DNA from: Oscillospiraceae bacterium
GTDB lineage: Bacteria; Bacillota; Clostridia; Oscillospirales; Ruminococcaceae
NCBI GenBank assembly: GCA_012520915.1
Contig: JAAYNJ010000010.1
Location: 1-64,000, forward strand
Length of the DNA: 64,000 nt
Reading direction: 5' to 3'
The translations under genes and the position numbers were made by a program. The notes under the pieces were generated by a model. The model was not told the DNA's origin and ran no database searches. It saw only the letters and a list, made by a program, of their open reading frames with translations. Every line of letters starts with the position of its first letter. The first letter of the stretch is position 1. Of the stretch, positions 7,039 through 16,769 are shown piece after piece.

Positions 7039-8793
7039 ATGGAATACGAAATAGACATATTGAACTCTTACATAAGGGATATACTCATAAACGCGGTTGA
7101 TAAATACCCATTGTTTTTTTCATACTTTACCGCCCTATCGAGGTATATCCTCGTTTTTATTGCGCTGTTGATAGCAATAAGAACCACGAGATCTCTCTTT
7201 AAAAAATCGGAACCGGAAACTTGGGGCTATCTTGATCTCCCCAATGGGCTCCATATTCCGATTAACCACTGGGAAAATGTAATAGGGAGGGCCAGAAAAT
7301 CGGATATAGTGCTTAATTTCAATACTGTATCGAGAACTCATGCCGCCCTTATTAGAAAAGAAGACGGATTATGGGAAATTATCGACCTGAATTCCAAGAC
7401 GGGCGTTATGGTAAATGGGGAAAAGGTCGAGGGGAAAAGCACGGTTGACTATGGAGACAGTATTTCCTTCGGAGGTATCGAGACAAGGCTTTCGGCTCTT
7501 TCCAGTGTGGAACGCACCATTGAAGAAATAAGGACTCCCCCGGGAGTAGACATAAAACCTTCTTTTACTATTTATCTGATTACGATTTTTCAGATCCTTC
7601 TTTGTTTGCAGCTCTGTTTTGCGAATCCGAGCAGATTTGATGTTTCGCTTCCCGTCTGTTTTATACTGACCTCGACGGCGATGTGGGCCTATTTTATTAT
7701 TTTTAGAATAATGAAGAACCGCGGATTTGAAGTTGAATCTATTGCGTTTTTCCTTTCTTCGGTTGGTTTAGGAGTTACCGCCGCGAGTGAGCCTTTTGAA
7801 ATGTATAAGCATTTTCTGGCTTTTTTAATCGGATTGCTTTTCTTTATCATGTTGGGATGGTTGATAAGAGATGTAAAGCGAGCAAACTCTATGAGATGGT
7901 TTATGGGTGCGGCGGCAATAGGATTACTCATGTCAACGGCGGTTTTGGGAACGGTTGTAAACGGTGCAAAAAACTGGCTTTATATAGCGGGTTTTTCAAT
8001 CCAACCGTCCGAAATAGCAAAAGTCTGTTTTGTTTTTGCGGGAACGGCTACACTGGACAGACTTTTTGCAAAGCGAAATTTGATAATGTATTTGCTTTTG
8101 ACAGCTGTGTGTGGAGGGTTGTTGGCTTTTTCCGGTGATTTCGGGGCGGCTCTTATCTTTTTTGTTGTATTTTTAGTTGTTTCATTTATGAGAACCGGAG
8201 ACATTGCCACACTTGCCCTGATTACATTTGCAACCGCATTTGGGGGAATGATAACGCTTAAGTTTAAACCTTACATTATGAACAGATTTTCCGTATGGGG
8301 AAAGGCATGGCAATTCCCGCACGACGGAGGATTTCAGCAGGCAAGAACGATGTCTGCGGCGGCAAGCGGCGGTTTGTTCGGCGTAGGCGCAGGAAACGGA
8401 TGGCTGAATAGAGTAGTGGCGGCGGATACCGATCTTGTTTTCGGAGTAGTGAGCGAGGAGCTTGGTCTGCTCATCGGACTTGTCTGTATATATTTAATTT
8501 TGATGTTGGCTGTCTTTGCCGCCAAGTCAACAATGACGGGGAGGTCGACTTTCTATTCCATAATGGCGGTTGCGGCGACATCTATGCTCGTTTTTCAAAT
8601 GATGCTTAATGTACTGGGATCGGTTGATATTCTGCCGCTGACCGGAGTGACTTTTCCTTTTGTGTCAAACGGGGGGTCAAGCATGGTATCCTGTTTCGGA
8701 ATGATGGCATTCGTAAAAGCAGCGGATACCAGAAGAAACGCCAGCTTTGCGATAAAGAATGAGTCTATTTTTTTCAGGAGTAAAATAGAATGA
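7039..8793 (+). CDS. FHA domain-SEDS peptidoglycan polymerase fusion (FtsW/RodA/SpoVE family)
   Basis: 584 residues. A first membrane helix (about 28-48) is followed by a cytosolic FHA domain (about 70-150) with VIGRARKSD, SRTHAAL and NSKTGVMVNG, the phosphothreonine-binding loops. From about 175 on there are some ten membrane helices of the SEDS fold, with the family's GLFGVGAGNG loop and the conserved acidic AADTDLVFGVVSEELG segment. SEDS proteins polymerise lipid II glycan with a class B PBP; the gene overlaps one by 4 nt. The FHA domain suggests recruitment or control by Ser/Thr kinase phosphorylation. No clear ribosome site precedes the ATG. Confidence 0.9.
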   Translation: MEYEIDILNSYIRDILINAVDKYPLFFSYFTALSRYILVFIALLIAIRTTRSLFKKSEPETWGYLDLPNGLHIPINHWENVIGRARKSDIVLNFNTVSRTHAALIRKEDGLWEIIDLNSKTGVMVNGEKVEGKSTVDYGDSISFGGIETRLSALSSVERTIEEIRTPPGVDIKPSFTIYLITIFQILLCLQLCFANPSRFDVSLPVCFILTSTAMWAYFIIFRIMKNRGFEVESIAFFLSSVGLGVTAASEPFEMYKHFLAFLIGLLFFIMLGWLIRDVKRANSMRWFMGAAAIGLLMSTAVLGTVVNGAKNWLYIAGFSIQPSEIAKVCFVFAGTATLDRLFAKRNLIMYLLLTAVCGGLLAFSGDFGAALIFFVVFLVVSFMRTGDIATLALITFATAFGGMITLKFKPYIMNRFSVWGKAWQFPHDGGFQQARTMSAAASGGLFGVGAGNGWLNRVVAADTDLVFGVVSEELGLLIGLVCIYLILMLAVFAAKSTMTGRSTFYSIMAVAATSMLVFQMMLNVLGSVDILPLTGVTFPFVSNGGSSMVSCFGMMAFVKAADTRRNASFAIKNESIFFRSKIE

Positions 8794-10160
8794 AAGCGGT
8801 GACAAAGAGAATATACATATGCCTTATACTCGTCGTCGCCATGATCGCCGGCATGTTGGTTTACCTAACCAGATATTTTAAAGACGGAGATGAATGGGTG
8901 TCATTTCCTGTGAACAGACATGCTTATTCGGACGGCGTCATCGCATTGGGAGAGATAACGGACAGAAACGGAATTGTACTCGCGGAGATGTCACGCGACG
9001 GTATAACATACAATGAAAATCTTTTAATAAGAAAATCAACTCTTCACGCCGTCGGAGATGTTGAGGGCAATATAGGTACGGGAGCAAAAGAATACTTTGC
9101 AACGGAACTTATGGGTTACAATCCCGTTACGGGAGTCTATTCCGTTTCGGATAAGGGGAACCGAATAGAACTCACGCTGGACGCTGAAGTAAATTCCAAG
9201 GTTTTAGCCGCATTTGAAGGAAGAAAAGGCGCCGCTTTTCTGTACAATTATAAAAACGGAGAAGTGATCTGTATGGTAAGCTCACCTGCTTTTGATCCCG
9301 AAAATCCGCCTGAAACAGAGCAGCTGTCGGAAGAGAGATATGAGGGAGTCTATATCAACAGATGCATATCCTCTACTTTTACTCCCGGCTCGATATTTAA
9401 AACGGCGACCCTTGCCGCAGCGATATCAGAGATACCGGATTTGTTCGAAATCAGATTTAACTGCGAAGGCAGTATTGATGTTGACGGTGAAATAGTAAAC
9501 TGCAACGGAGTTCACGGAGAGATAGGGATAGAAGAGGCGTTTGAAAAGTCCTGCAATGTCGCATTTGCAGAATTATCTCTTATGTTGGGGGAAAGTGTGA
9601 TATCTCGGTCAGCTGAAAGAGCCGGTCTGACCAAAAGAATGTATATGAGCAAAATTCCTGTTGCCGTCGGTTCATATCAGATGCCAAAAGACAAAGGAGA
9701 CCTCGCCTGGTCGGGTATAGGTCAATATAAGGATTTGGTAAATCCTATTGCAATGGCGAGATTTATGGGAGCCATTGCAAATAAAGGAAAGGCTGTCAAT
9801 CCGAAAATAATCTCAAGTGTAAAATCAAATATTGGGGTTCCGCTTTATCCCGGATACTACTTTTCGAAATCAGAAAGGCTTTTGAACTCGAATGTGGCGG
9901 ATGAGATTTTAAAGCTCATGATAAACAATGTAAAAACAGGGTATAAGAATTATTATGGATTCGGGAGTGTTGAGGGATTGGCCGCAAAATCCGGGACGGC
10001 GGAAACCTTGGACGGCGAACGACCGCACGCTTGGTTTACCGGGGTTATTGCCGATGACGATAATCCGTATGCGTTTGCAGTAATAGTTGAAAACGCAGGT
10101 TGGGGATTGGAACAGGCGGGGCGAGTGGCTTCAGTTATGATTGAGGCTGTAATTGAGTGA
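8790..10160 (+). CDS. Penicillin-binding protein transpeptidase (PbpA/PBP2-like)
   Basis: 456 residues. N-terminal anchor (about 8-28), a short dimerisation region, then a transpeptidase domain with all three motifs: S201-I-F-K204 (TPGSIFK), S254-C-N256 and K400-S-G-T403. It cross-links the glycan made by its SEDS partner outside the membrane. The start overlaps the SEDS stop as ATGA, so translation is coupled. At 456 residues it is short for a class B PBP and matches the compact PbpA type of Clostridia and Actinobacteria. Confidence 0.92.
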   Translation: MKAVTKRIYICLILVVAMIAGMLVYLTRYFKDGDEWVSFPVNRHAYSDGVIALGEITDRNGIVLAEMSRDGITYNENLLIRKSTLHAVGDVEGNIGTGAKEYFATELMGYNPVTGVYSVSDKGNRIELTLDAEVNSKVLAAFEGRKGAAFLYNYKNGEVICMVSSPAFDPENPPETEQLSEERYEGVYINRCISSTFTPGSIFKTATLAAAISEIPDLFEIRFNCEGSIDVDGEIVNCNGVHGEIGIEEAFEKSCNVAFAELSLMLGESVISRSAERAGLTKRMYMSKIPVAVGSYQMPKDKGDLAWSGIGQYKDLVNPIAMARFMGAIANKGKAVNPKIISSVKSNIGVPLYPGYYFSKSERLLNSNVADEILKLMINNVKTGYKNYYGFGSVEGLAAKSGTAETLDGERPHAWFTGVIADDDNPYAFAVIVENAGWGLEQAGRVASVMIEAVIE

Positions 10161-10244
10161 AAATCCTGTTGTTGGCAGAATAAAGATGTGATAAAATCGA
10201 ACTTGTGTGGCGAAATATAAGCGGCAATATTGTTTGGAGGACGA

Positions 10245-11735
10245 ATGCGGAAAATAGGGTTCGACAATGAAAAATACCTCAAACTTCAATCCGATAATAT
10301 TAGAAAGAGAATATCGGAGTTTGACGGAAAACTGTATCTTGAGTTTGGCGGAAAACTCTTTGATGATTATCATGCCGTAAGGGTTCTTCCGGGATTTGAA
10401 CCCGACAGTAAGATCAATATGCTTCTTGAAATGAAAGAAGATGTCGAAATAATTGTTGTAATTAATGCCGATGACATTGAAAAGAATAAAGTCAGGGGCG
10501 ACCATGGAATAACCTACGACCTTGATGTACTCAGATTGATTGATGCATTCAGAGGAATCGGACTTATTGTTTGCGGTGTTGTGATAACCCAATATGCGTC
10601 ACAACCTACGGCAGATGCCTTCAAAAACTACCTCGAGCAACTCGGTGTAAAAGTTTACAAACACTATCCGATAGAGGGATATCCCTCAAACGTAGAATTT
10701 ATTGTTTCGGACGACGGATTTGGAAAAAATGAATATGTTGAGACTGAGAAACCGTTGGTTGTAGTAACCGCGCCCGGTCCCGCAAGCGGGAAAATGGCCG
10801 TTTGCCTATCTCAGCTGTATCATGAATACCGTATAAACAAGCCGGCCGGCTATGCAAAATTTGAAACTTTTCCGATATGGAATATGTCGATAAAACATCC
10901 TGTAAATCTTTCGTATGAAGCTGCAACGGCAAATCTGTCGGATGTAAATATGATAGATCCCTTCCACCTTGAAACATACGGGGAGATGGCTGTCAGCTAT
11001 AATAGAGATGTTGAAATATTTCCCGTGCTGTCAGAGATGCTGACAAGGCTTTGGAACAAATGCACGTATAAATCCCCGACCGATATGGGAGTGAATATGG
11101 TCGGGTTTTGCATAACGGATAACGATGTGGTTGTCGAAGCTTCAAATCAGGAAATAGTGAGAAGATATTACTCTGCGCTTTGTAAACACAGAAAAGGCTT
11201 TGACGCTCAGGATGAAGTTTATCGAATAAAGCTCCTAATGAAACAGGCGAATCTGACTTCGGAAAACAGGGCGGTAGTTGCAGCTGCTTTGAAGAAAGAG
11301 GAGGAAACCGACGGACCTGCAGCGGCATTGGAATTGCGTGACGGGAGAATCATTACCGGAAAAACCTCTAAACTTCTCGGATCTTCATCGGCATTGTTGC
11401 TGAATTCTCTCAAAGCGCTTGCGGGAATAAGCGATGATATCCATCTGCTGTCACCAAACGTAATTGGACCGATACAGCATTTGAAGGTGGATCATTTGGG
11501 GGGAAACAATCCGAGACTTCACACCGACGAAGTTTTAGTAGCTCTTTCTATGGGGTCTGCGACAAATCCGACCGCGGAGCTTGCTTTGTCTAAACTAAAA
11601 GATCTGCACGGGTGCGAAGCGCATTCTACGGTTCTTCTTTCACATGTGGATGAGAATGTATTCAGAAAACTCGGGGTAAACCTAACCTGCGAACCGAAAT
11701 ATCAGACAAAAAAGCTTTATCACGGACAACGGTGA
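10245..11735 (+). CDS. DUF1846 family protein
   Basis: 496 residues from ATG 10245, which has GGAGG at 10236-10240; an upstream TTG at 10230 lies before that site and is rejected. The sequence is the DUF1846 family over its full length: N-terminal MRKIGFDNEKYLKLQSDNI, GKLYLEFGGKLFDDYHAVRV, TAPGPASGKMAVCLSQLYHE (P-loop-like), and a C-terminal region with GPIQHLKVDHLGGNNPRLH. Crystal structures exist for the family, but the reaction is unknown to me. It is the last gene before a strong terminator. Confidence 0.9.
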   Translation: MRKIGFDNEKYLKLQSDNIRKRISEFDGKLYLEFGGKLFDDYHAVRVLPGFEPDSKINMLLEMKEDVEIIVVINADDIEKNKVRGDHGITYDLDVLRLIDAFRGIGLIVCGVVITQYASQPTADAFKNYLEQLGVKVYKHYPIEGYPSNVEFIVSDDGFGKNEYVETEKPLVVVTAPGPASGKMAVCLSQLYHEYRINKPAGYAKFETFPIWNMSIKHPVNLSYEAATANLSDVNMIDPFHLETYGEMAVSYNRDVEIFPVLSEMLTRLWNKCTYKSPTDMGVNMVGFCITDNDVVVEASNQEIVRRYYSALCKHRKGFDAQDEVYRIKLLMKQANLTSENRAVVAAALKKEEETDGPAAALELRDGRIITGKTSKLLGSSSALLLNSLKALAGISDDIHLLSPNVIGPIQHLKVDHLGGNNPRLHTDEVLVALSMGSATNPTAELALSKLKDLHGCEAHSTVLLSHVDENVFRKLGVNLTCEPKYQTKKLYHGQR

Positions 11736-11751
11736 ATAATTGAAAACTATT

Positions 11752-11797
11752 AACAAGTCGGTGAGCCGAATTTTCGGCTCACCGACTTGTTGTTTTT
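11752..11797 (+). terminator. Strong terminator after the DUF1846 gene
   Basis: A 19-bp perfect stem (11752-11770 with 11773-11791) is followed by TTTTTATT. The convergent lipase-like gene ends at 11863. Confidence 0.9.
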
Positions 11798-11862
11798 ATT
11801 ATATTAATTCGTTAAAACCGTTAAGATGAATATGTTTTTAAGGGCTGTACTATGCAAATAAG

Positions 11863-12960
11863 TTATATTTCTTTTGAAAACAAATTGCTGCCGGCTATTT
11901 TAAATAAACTTTTCAGAAGTGTTGAAATGACCTCTCTGTTTTCCTTGTCGTCTGAAGCGTAAGCTTTAATGATTGCGGCCGTGCTTTTTATCGGATTTTG
12001 GGAAAGATCGGACGTTTTTTTAAAATTTGCAGATGTGATGATGTCATATAAAATATCAATAAACTTTTGCCGTTCCTCCTGATTGATACCGCGAAGCCAG
12101 TCATCCAAAGTGGCGTCGAAATACCTGCTGAGTTTATCCACCTCTTCAACCCGCACTATTTCCTTTCCCGATACTTCCCATGAGAAAAGATCATGTTGCA
12201 GTAAACCTCTGTTGGAACTGCTTATTACAGAGTACTTGCCGCGGTTTTCAAGCATAAGACCGATTATTGAAGTCTGAGGTATAAGAGTTATGATTCTCTC
12301 TTCAATATTCAGATATTCTGTTGATTCCACGATTTCATTTGAGAAGCCGGGACCGTCGTTGTTATAAATCTTTTTAATTTTCTTTCGGATTTTGTTTTTA
12401 CAAAAAGCACCGGCATATATGGCAATGTTTCCGCCTTTGGAATGCCCGCCGAGGTATATTTCGCTGATTTTATTTGAGACTTTATTTAAATATTTAACCC
12501 CCTCAATTTGAGAAGGAATGGGGCTGATAAAGTTCATATTAAAATCTTCTTTTAGCCCGACTAACGAATCATCCGTACCCCGGAAGGCAATAAATATACT
12601 GTTATTGAAGAAAAATGTTGTGGCGGAAAATTGTTGTTGCTTTTCCTCGTCGAATATACAGGTGAAAGAGATTATATCCAAATTATTAAATCGGATGCTC
12701 TCTGCAACCGAAGAGATGAAATGAAGTTCATTCAAATACTTTTCTTCTTTGTCTTTCTCTTCTTCGAATTCCTGACGGGCTGATTGCACTTTTTGAAGTG
12801 CGTCTTTCAGGCTGATGCTCCCTGAAAAATCAACACCTAAAACGTCTTCAAACGGAAGGTAGCTTAATCTACAGAAAATTAAATTGTCAACTTCGTTTAT
12901 AGGGTCACTTTCAAATGAAAGGTCTCCGCGCCATTTTAAATAATCAAGCATTCCGCTCAT
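11863..12960 (-). CDS. DUF2974 (Mbeg1-like) alpha/beta-hydrolase
   Basis: 365 residues from ATG at 12960; a longer frame from 12987 is less likely because AAAGGTG at 12966-12972 fits 12960. The class-3-lipase-like core shows FIAFRGTDDS (oxyanion region), the nucleophile elbow GGHSKGGNIA, and a downstream NNDGPGF segment carrying a probable catalytic Asp. DUF2974 proteins of Firmicutes have this pattern; substrate unknown. It is cytosolic by sequence. It overlaps the stop of the glycosyltransferase upstream by 17 nt, so it is the last gene of the surface-glycan operon. Confidence 0.85.
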   Translation of the reverse strand: MSGMLDYLKWRGDLSFESDPINEVDNLIFCRLSYLPFEDVLGVDFSGSISLKDALQKVQSARQEFEEEKDKEEKYLNELHFISSVAESIRFNNLDIISFTCIFDEEKQQQFSATTFFFNNSIFIAFRGTDDSLVGLKEDFNMNFISPIPSQIEGVKYLNKVSNKISEIYLGGHSKGGNIAIYAGAFCKNKIRKKIKKIYNNDGPGFSNEIVESTEYLNIEERIITLIPQTSIIGLMLENRGKYSVISSSNRGLLQHDLFSWEVSGKEIVRVEEVDKLSRYFDATLDDWLRGINQEERQKFIDILYDIITSANFKKTSDLSQNPIKSTAAIIKAYASDDKENREVISTLLKSLFKIAGSNLFSKEI

Positions 12961-13903
12961 TTTCACACCTTTTTCTCTTCTTTTCATCTGAAATCAGTTG
13001 TAGGTTGAATTCAAACTGACAGCGACCGCTGTAGCGCATAGTGTCTAAAATCAATCCGGTGTAAAAAGAGAAAACTGAAAATAAAGACAGAAACACACAA
13101 ACTATCAAAGTTGGAAACTTTTCAACCAGCCCGGTTCTTAAAAACGGTATCAGAACACTCGGAATAAACATCGAAACGGCTAAAACGATCAGAATCAATG
13201 CGAGAATACCGAAAAAAAGAAATGGACGATGGTTTTTAAAAAGATTGAAAATCGTAGATAAAACCTTAACCCCGTCAATATACGTATTGAGTTTTGACTC
13301 GCTTCCCTCAGGCCTGTCCCGGTAATCCACAATAATATTTTCCACCTGCATGTTGTGGCTTATGGCGTGAATTGTCATTTCGGTCTCAATTTCAAAACCC
13401 TTCGAAATAACGGGGAAGGTCTTGACGAACTCATAGCTGAATGCTCTGAATCCGGTCATAATGTCCTTGATTTTGCTTGAAAACAGAAGGTTTATGCTTC
13501 CTCTGACAAGACGGTTTCCCATATTGTGAAATGCTCTTTTGTTCTCCGTAAAATAGCTTGAGGATAATCTGTCGCCTACCACCATATCCGCGCCTCTGTC
13601 AAGAACCTGAGATATCATTTCCGGGGCGCTTTCGAGGGGATATGTATCGTCGCCATCAAGCATGAGATAGCATTCGGCATCTATTTCCCGAAACATTCTG
13701 CGGATAACATTGCCTTTGCCTTGCTGCCTCTCGTATCTGATAATTGCTCCGGCTTTTTCGGCTTCGGAGACAGTGTTGTCACTTGAATTGTTGTCATAAA
13801 CATATACGGATGCATCGGGAATTAATGTACGACAGTCTTTGACTACCTTAAAGATTGTTTTTTCTTCGTTGTAACATGGTATGAGAATGGCAATTTTATC
13901 CAC
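12944..13903 (-). CDS. GT2 glycosyltransferase, polyprenyl-phosphate sugar synthase type
   Basis: 319 residues. GT-A fold: IAILIPCYNEEKTI, YDNNSSDNT, and LMLDGDDTYP, where the DxD binds the nucleotide sugar metal. This is the DPM1-like branch that makes polyprenyl-phosphate sugars. Residues about 228-250 and 265-290 are two membrane helices, as in the anchored bacterial members. It sits 18 nt behind a polytopic GT-C type transferase, the class of enzyme that consumes polyprenyl-linked sugar outside the membrane. Together they suggest decoration of a surface polymer. Confidence 0.88.
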   Translation of the reverse strand: MDKIAILIPCYNEEKTIFKVVKDCRTLIPDASVYVYDNNSSDNTVSEAEKAGAIIRYERQQGKGNVIRRMFREIDAECYLMLDGDDTYPLESAPEMISQVLDRGADMVVGDRLSSSYFTENKRAFHNMGNRLVRGSINLLFSSKIKDIMTGFRAFSYEFVKTFPVISKGFEIETEMTIHAISHNMQVENIIVDYRDRPEGSESKLNTYIDGVKVLSTIFNLFKNHRPFLFFGILALILIVLAVSMFIPSVLIPFLRTGLVEKFPTLIVCVFLSLFSVFSFYTGLILDTMRYSGRCQFEFNLQLISDEKKRKRCENERNA

Positions 13904-13921
13904 GATAACGCTCCTTTATAT

Positions 13922-16006
13922 TTAAGAAAGGAATTCAAATAGTGAGGAAACGGAATAGAACTTTTCAGGTTCGGTTTGAGAGAGTGTGTGTGTTATGTCA
14001 ATAAAGGAAAGTGATAATTGATAGAGTATGCAAAGTATCAATGACAGTGTTAAAAAAGTCCTTATTACGGTTTTTGCGGTATGAGATTTTTCAGGACTGT
14101 TTGATATTTCCATTGCCGCTATTGAAGCGGAAAGAAGTATTAGCCAGGAAAAATCCGAAAAGTATCTCTGAAGTATGCCGGCCATCTGCGTATCCGCGAT
14201 TATCAATATTAAAGCGGCAATAATTGAGGCAATGGCCAGTCGCTTTGGGGTTTTATCCGCAGACGGATTGTCGGATCTTATAAAGGTCAGCATGGATAAC
14301 CAGCTGAAGGAGCTGATTGCAAAAAGTCCCCCGAATGTAGGCTCTTTAATTGTTACGCCCAGATATTTTGCGGTTACGGACGTCGGTTTGATATAGGGAA
14401 ATAAAAAGTCCACATCTACCGGTTGAAGAAGATATGTAAACAGACCCAAAGGAATTCTGTTCGCCACAAATCCTCTGACGGTCATATCATTGCTGGTAAG
14501 ATTATAGTTGGCGCCGAAATCAAGAACATTTCCGAAACGAATATAATTGTAATAACCTGCCGAAACAGCGACTAAGATAAATGGAAACAGAGAGGATAAA
14601 AGAAATGTCAGACTTCTCTTCGAAAAAAGATATCTCGGTATCAGTTTATCGTAAAAAATCGGCAAGAACAGGAAGGCGGAAATCAAAAATTGAGGTCGGC
14701 TCAACGCATTCAGCGCAATGAAGAATGAACCCAAAGCCGTAAAAAACAGCGAATGACCTTTTTTTGACGCTTTAGAGATAAGCCAGAAACACAACCCCCC
14801 GACGGTAAGGGCCATTGACAATGCAATCGGAAACGAATAAAAATCCGGTCTGTGGGCAATATATACGGCACCGGAAGAAAAAACAAAAATCAAGGTGATA
14901 AAAATATAAGTTACAAACGGGGTTTTATCAAAATATTCTTTAGCCAGGAGATAAAACAGTAAGAATGAAAAGAATGAAAAAACCGTCAGGCACAGGAATA
15001 TCCCGAAATATGTAGGTGCATGATCACCTGAAATAAGATAAAAGGGTATATGGTAAACGAGCGCAGGAAGTACTCCGAAATATGAATAATATCTTCCCTC
15101 AAAAAAAACGTGATCCCAAAGCGCATTTTCTCCGTATTCAAGTTCAAGCTTTAATCTTGCGTTTGTGTCATAGGGATTTTGCATTCTTACAAGCCATTCG
15201 GGCGGGTCTTCTTTAAGGTCTGCCCGACCATCCAATATTGATTCGCTGAGTCTTTGATACTGATTGTCGTAATCCCTTGACGGATTGACCCAAAAGGAGT
15301 TGGAAGTGGTCAAAATTCTGAAGAAAACCGCAATCAGGACCGCTAATATGAAGACGGTTGATATTTTGATGAATTTATGTTTTTTATCCATCAATAAAAA
15401 TTCATAAATTTTCGAATCAGGTCTGAAACAATAAGGAATGAACAATAAAAAATAAACGAAACAAAATCTGAAAATTGAGAAGTTAAACGGAACGGTCTGA
15501 TTAAAGGATATTTCATCCAACGAGACTGTATCAAAGGGCTGATTTATTAAATTAATTGCAACTTCGCCGGCGATTCCCGAAAAATGAGTCCTGTGATAAC
15601 GGGTTCTTTCAACACCCGGCACCACTCTCCTCACTTCCGTTTCAAACGGTTCGGAGTTTCCCTCGTCGACAAAAGATATAAAAAAGTCCATATAGCCTTT
15701 CGACAGGGAGGAAACACTTATTTTAATGTTTTTTACAAATCCGTTCGGTTTGAATAATATCCTGGAATTTCCGCTTTCGCCGACAATATAATTCCCGTCT
15801 TCCAGAGGGGTCATGCCTTGGATATCTGTCGCTTCTCCGGAGGATATCGGTAAAAAACCGAGTGATTCAAAATGTCTGAAATTAAAGAAAAAAACCTCAA
15901 TAAGTATTGAGGCTATTAAAATCAAAAACGCCGCAGACGATAATCTTCTGTTTTTGATAAAACAGAAAATTCTTTTGAAACCGCAGCTGTTATTTGGGGA
16001 GGTCAA
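13922..16006 (-). CDS. Polytopic GT-C type glycosyltransferase (putative)
   Basis: 694 residues from a TTG start with GGAGG placed in the end of the upstream gene. One N-terminal helix (about 22-42), an extracytoplasmic beta-rich insert (about 45-165), then some ten to twelve membrane helices. The long loop after the second block contains WVNPSRDYDNQYQRL and an Asp-rich stretch, where GT-C enzymes keep catalytic acids. Resembles PMT/ArnT-like proteins only in layout. Substrate and acceptor unknown; a non-catalytic membrane protein remains possible. Confidence 0.65.
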   Translation of the reverse strand: MTSPNNSCGFKRIFCFIKNRRLSSAAFLILIASILIEVFFFNFRHFESLGFLPISSGEATDIQGMTPLEDGNYIVGESGNSRILFKPNGFVKNIKISVSSLSKGYMDFFISFVDEGNSEPFETEVRRVVPGVERTRYHRTHFSGIAGEVAINLINQPFDTVSLDEISFNQTVPFNFSIFRFCFVYFLLFIPYCFRPDSKIYEFLLMDKKHKFIKISTVFILAVLIAVFFRILTTSNSFWVNPSRDYDNQYQRLSESILDGRADLKEDPPEWLVRMQNPYDTNARLKLELEYGENALWDHVFFEGRYYSYFGVLPALVYHIPFYLISGDHAPTYFGIFLCLTVFSFFSFLLFYLLAKEYFDKTPFVTYIFITLIFVFSSGAVYIAHRPDFYSFPIALSMALTVGGLCFWLISKASKKGHSLFFTALGSFFIALNALSRPQFLISAFLFLPIFYDKLIPRYLFSKRSLTFLLSSLFPFILVAVSAGYYNYIRFGNVLDFGANYNLTSNDMTVRGFVANRIPLGLFTYLLQPVDVDFLFPYIKPTSVTAKYLGVTIKEPTFGGLFAISSFSWLSMLTFIRSDNPSADKTPKRLAIASIIAALILIIADTQMAGILQRYFSDFSWLILLSASIAAMEISNSPEKSHTAKTVIRTFLTLSLILCILYQLSLSFIDITHTLSQTEPEKFYSVSSLFEFLS

Positions 16007-16011
16007 GGCGT

Positions 16012-16734
16012 TTATTCCTCCTTGTCGCTACTTGTTCGGATAGAATAGAGATAATACTGTCCGCTCTCTTTTATCAGCACATAATCCATATACTTTACAA
16101 CAATTTGGGAGTCGGGGTCATTGACGACGCTGAACAGAGAGGTATCAATCTGCATATAGGCTATTTTGAGGGTTTTTGTATTTCCGCTTCGCTGGATTTC
16201 GACAATTTTAGGTATGAAAGACCCGGCTGCGCTTAGAGGGGGGATGATATATGCGTTCTTTTCAGGCAGATATATGTATCCGCTTGTATCCTCCAAATCC
16301 CCAAGTATAAGACCGGTCTGTCCAAAAGTCCCATGCTCAAGATAGTAGTTGGGTCCATACAATTTTGTTGCATACCTCTCTATATCCACTACGGGTAGAA
16401 CTATTTGCCCCGTATCAGCGGTTCTTTCGTATTTATCGGTGTCTTCAAAAGCCAATGTGGTTTCTATGGCGGCTTGTTTGAGTACGTTTTTGTCTGCCTG
16501 TTCAATGCTGTCAAAGGCTATCGGATCCAGAGAAACGAGCTGAGCAAACAGATTTTCGTACTCCAGATACTCATCGCTGTCATCTAAAAGAAGAGTGACT
16601 TGTGCAACTGCTGCGGAAATAATGGAAACCGTTCCGACAACCGCAAGAAACAGAAATATCAAGCCAATCAGCTTTCTTCGAGTCCGTTTCCTGCGTTTAA
16701 TTCTCTGTTCTTTTGTTAGTCGTGTCTTTGTCAT
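16012..16734 (-). CDS. Single-pass membrane-anchored protein, function unknown
   Basis: 240 residues: an extremely basic N-terminus (about 1-22), one membrane helix (about 23-46), then an extracytoplasmic domain. The outside part has a helical section followed by beta strands around 110-235. No family recognised. It is 5 nt upstream of the GT-C gene and 35 nt downstream of proA, so it is probably part of the same transcript and may be an accessory of the glycosylation pair. Confidence 0.7.
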   Translation of the reverse strand: MTKTRLTKEQRIKRRKRTRRKLIGLIFLFLAVVGTVSIISAAVAQVTLLLDDSDEYLEYENLFAQLVSLDPIAFDSIEQADKNVLKQAAIETTLAFEDTDKYERTADTGQIVLPVVDIERYATKLYGPNYYLEHGTFGQTGLILGDLEDTSGYIYLPEKNAYIIPPLSAAGSFIPKIVEIQRSGNTKTLKIAYMQIDTSLFSVVNDPDSQIVVKYMDYVLIKESGQYYLYSIRTSSDKEE

Positions 16735-16769
16735 TTAAGTACCTTTTTATCAATCGAAAGTTGACAAAC

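Noticed and set aside
10131-10592. Antisense ORF over the start of the DUF1846 gene
   Set aside because: Covered by a clearly conserved gene; no homologue pattern.
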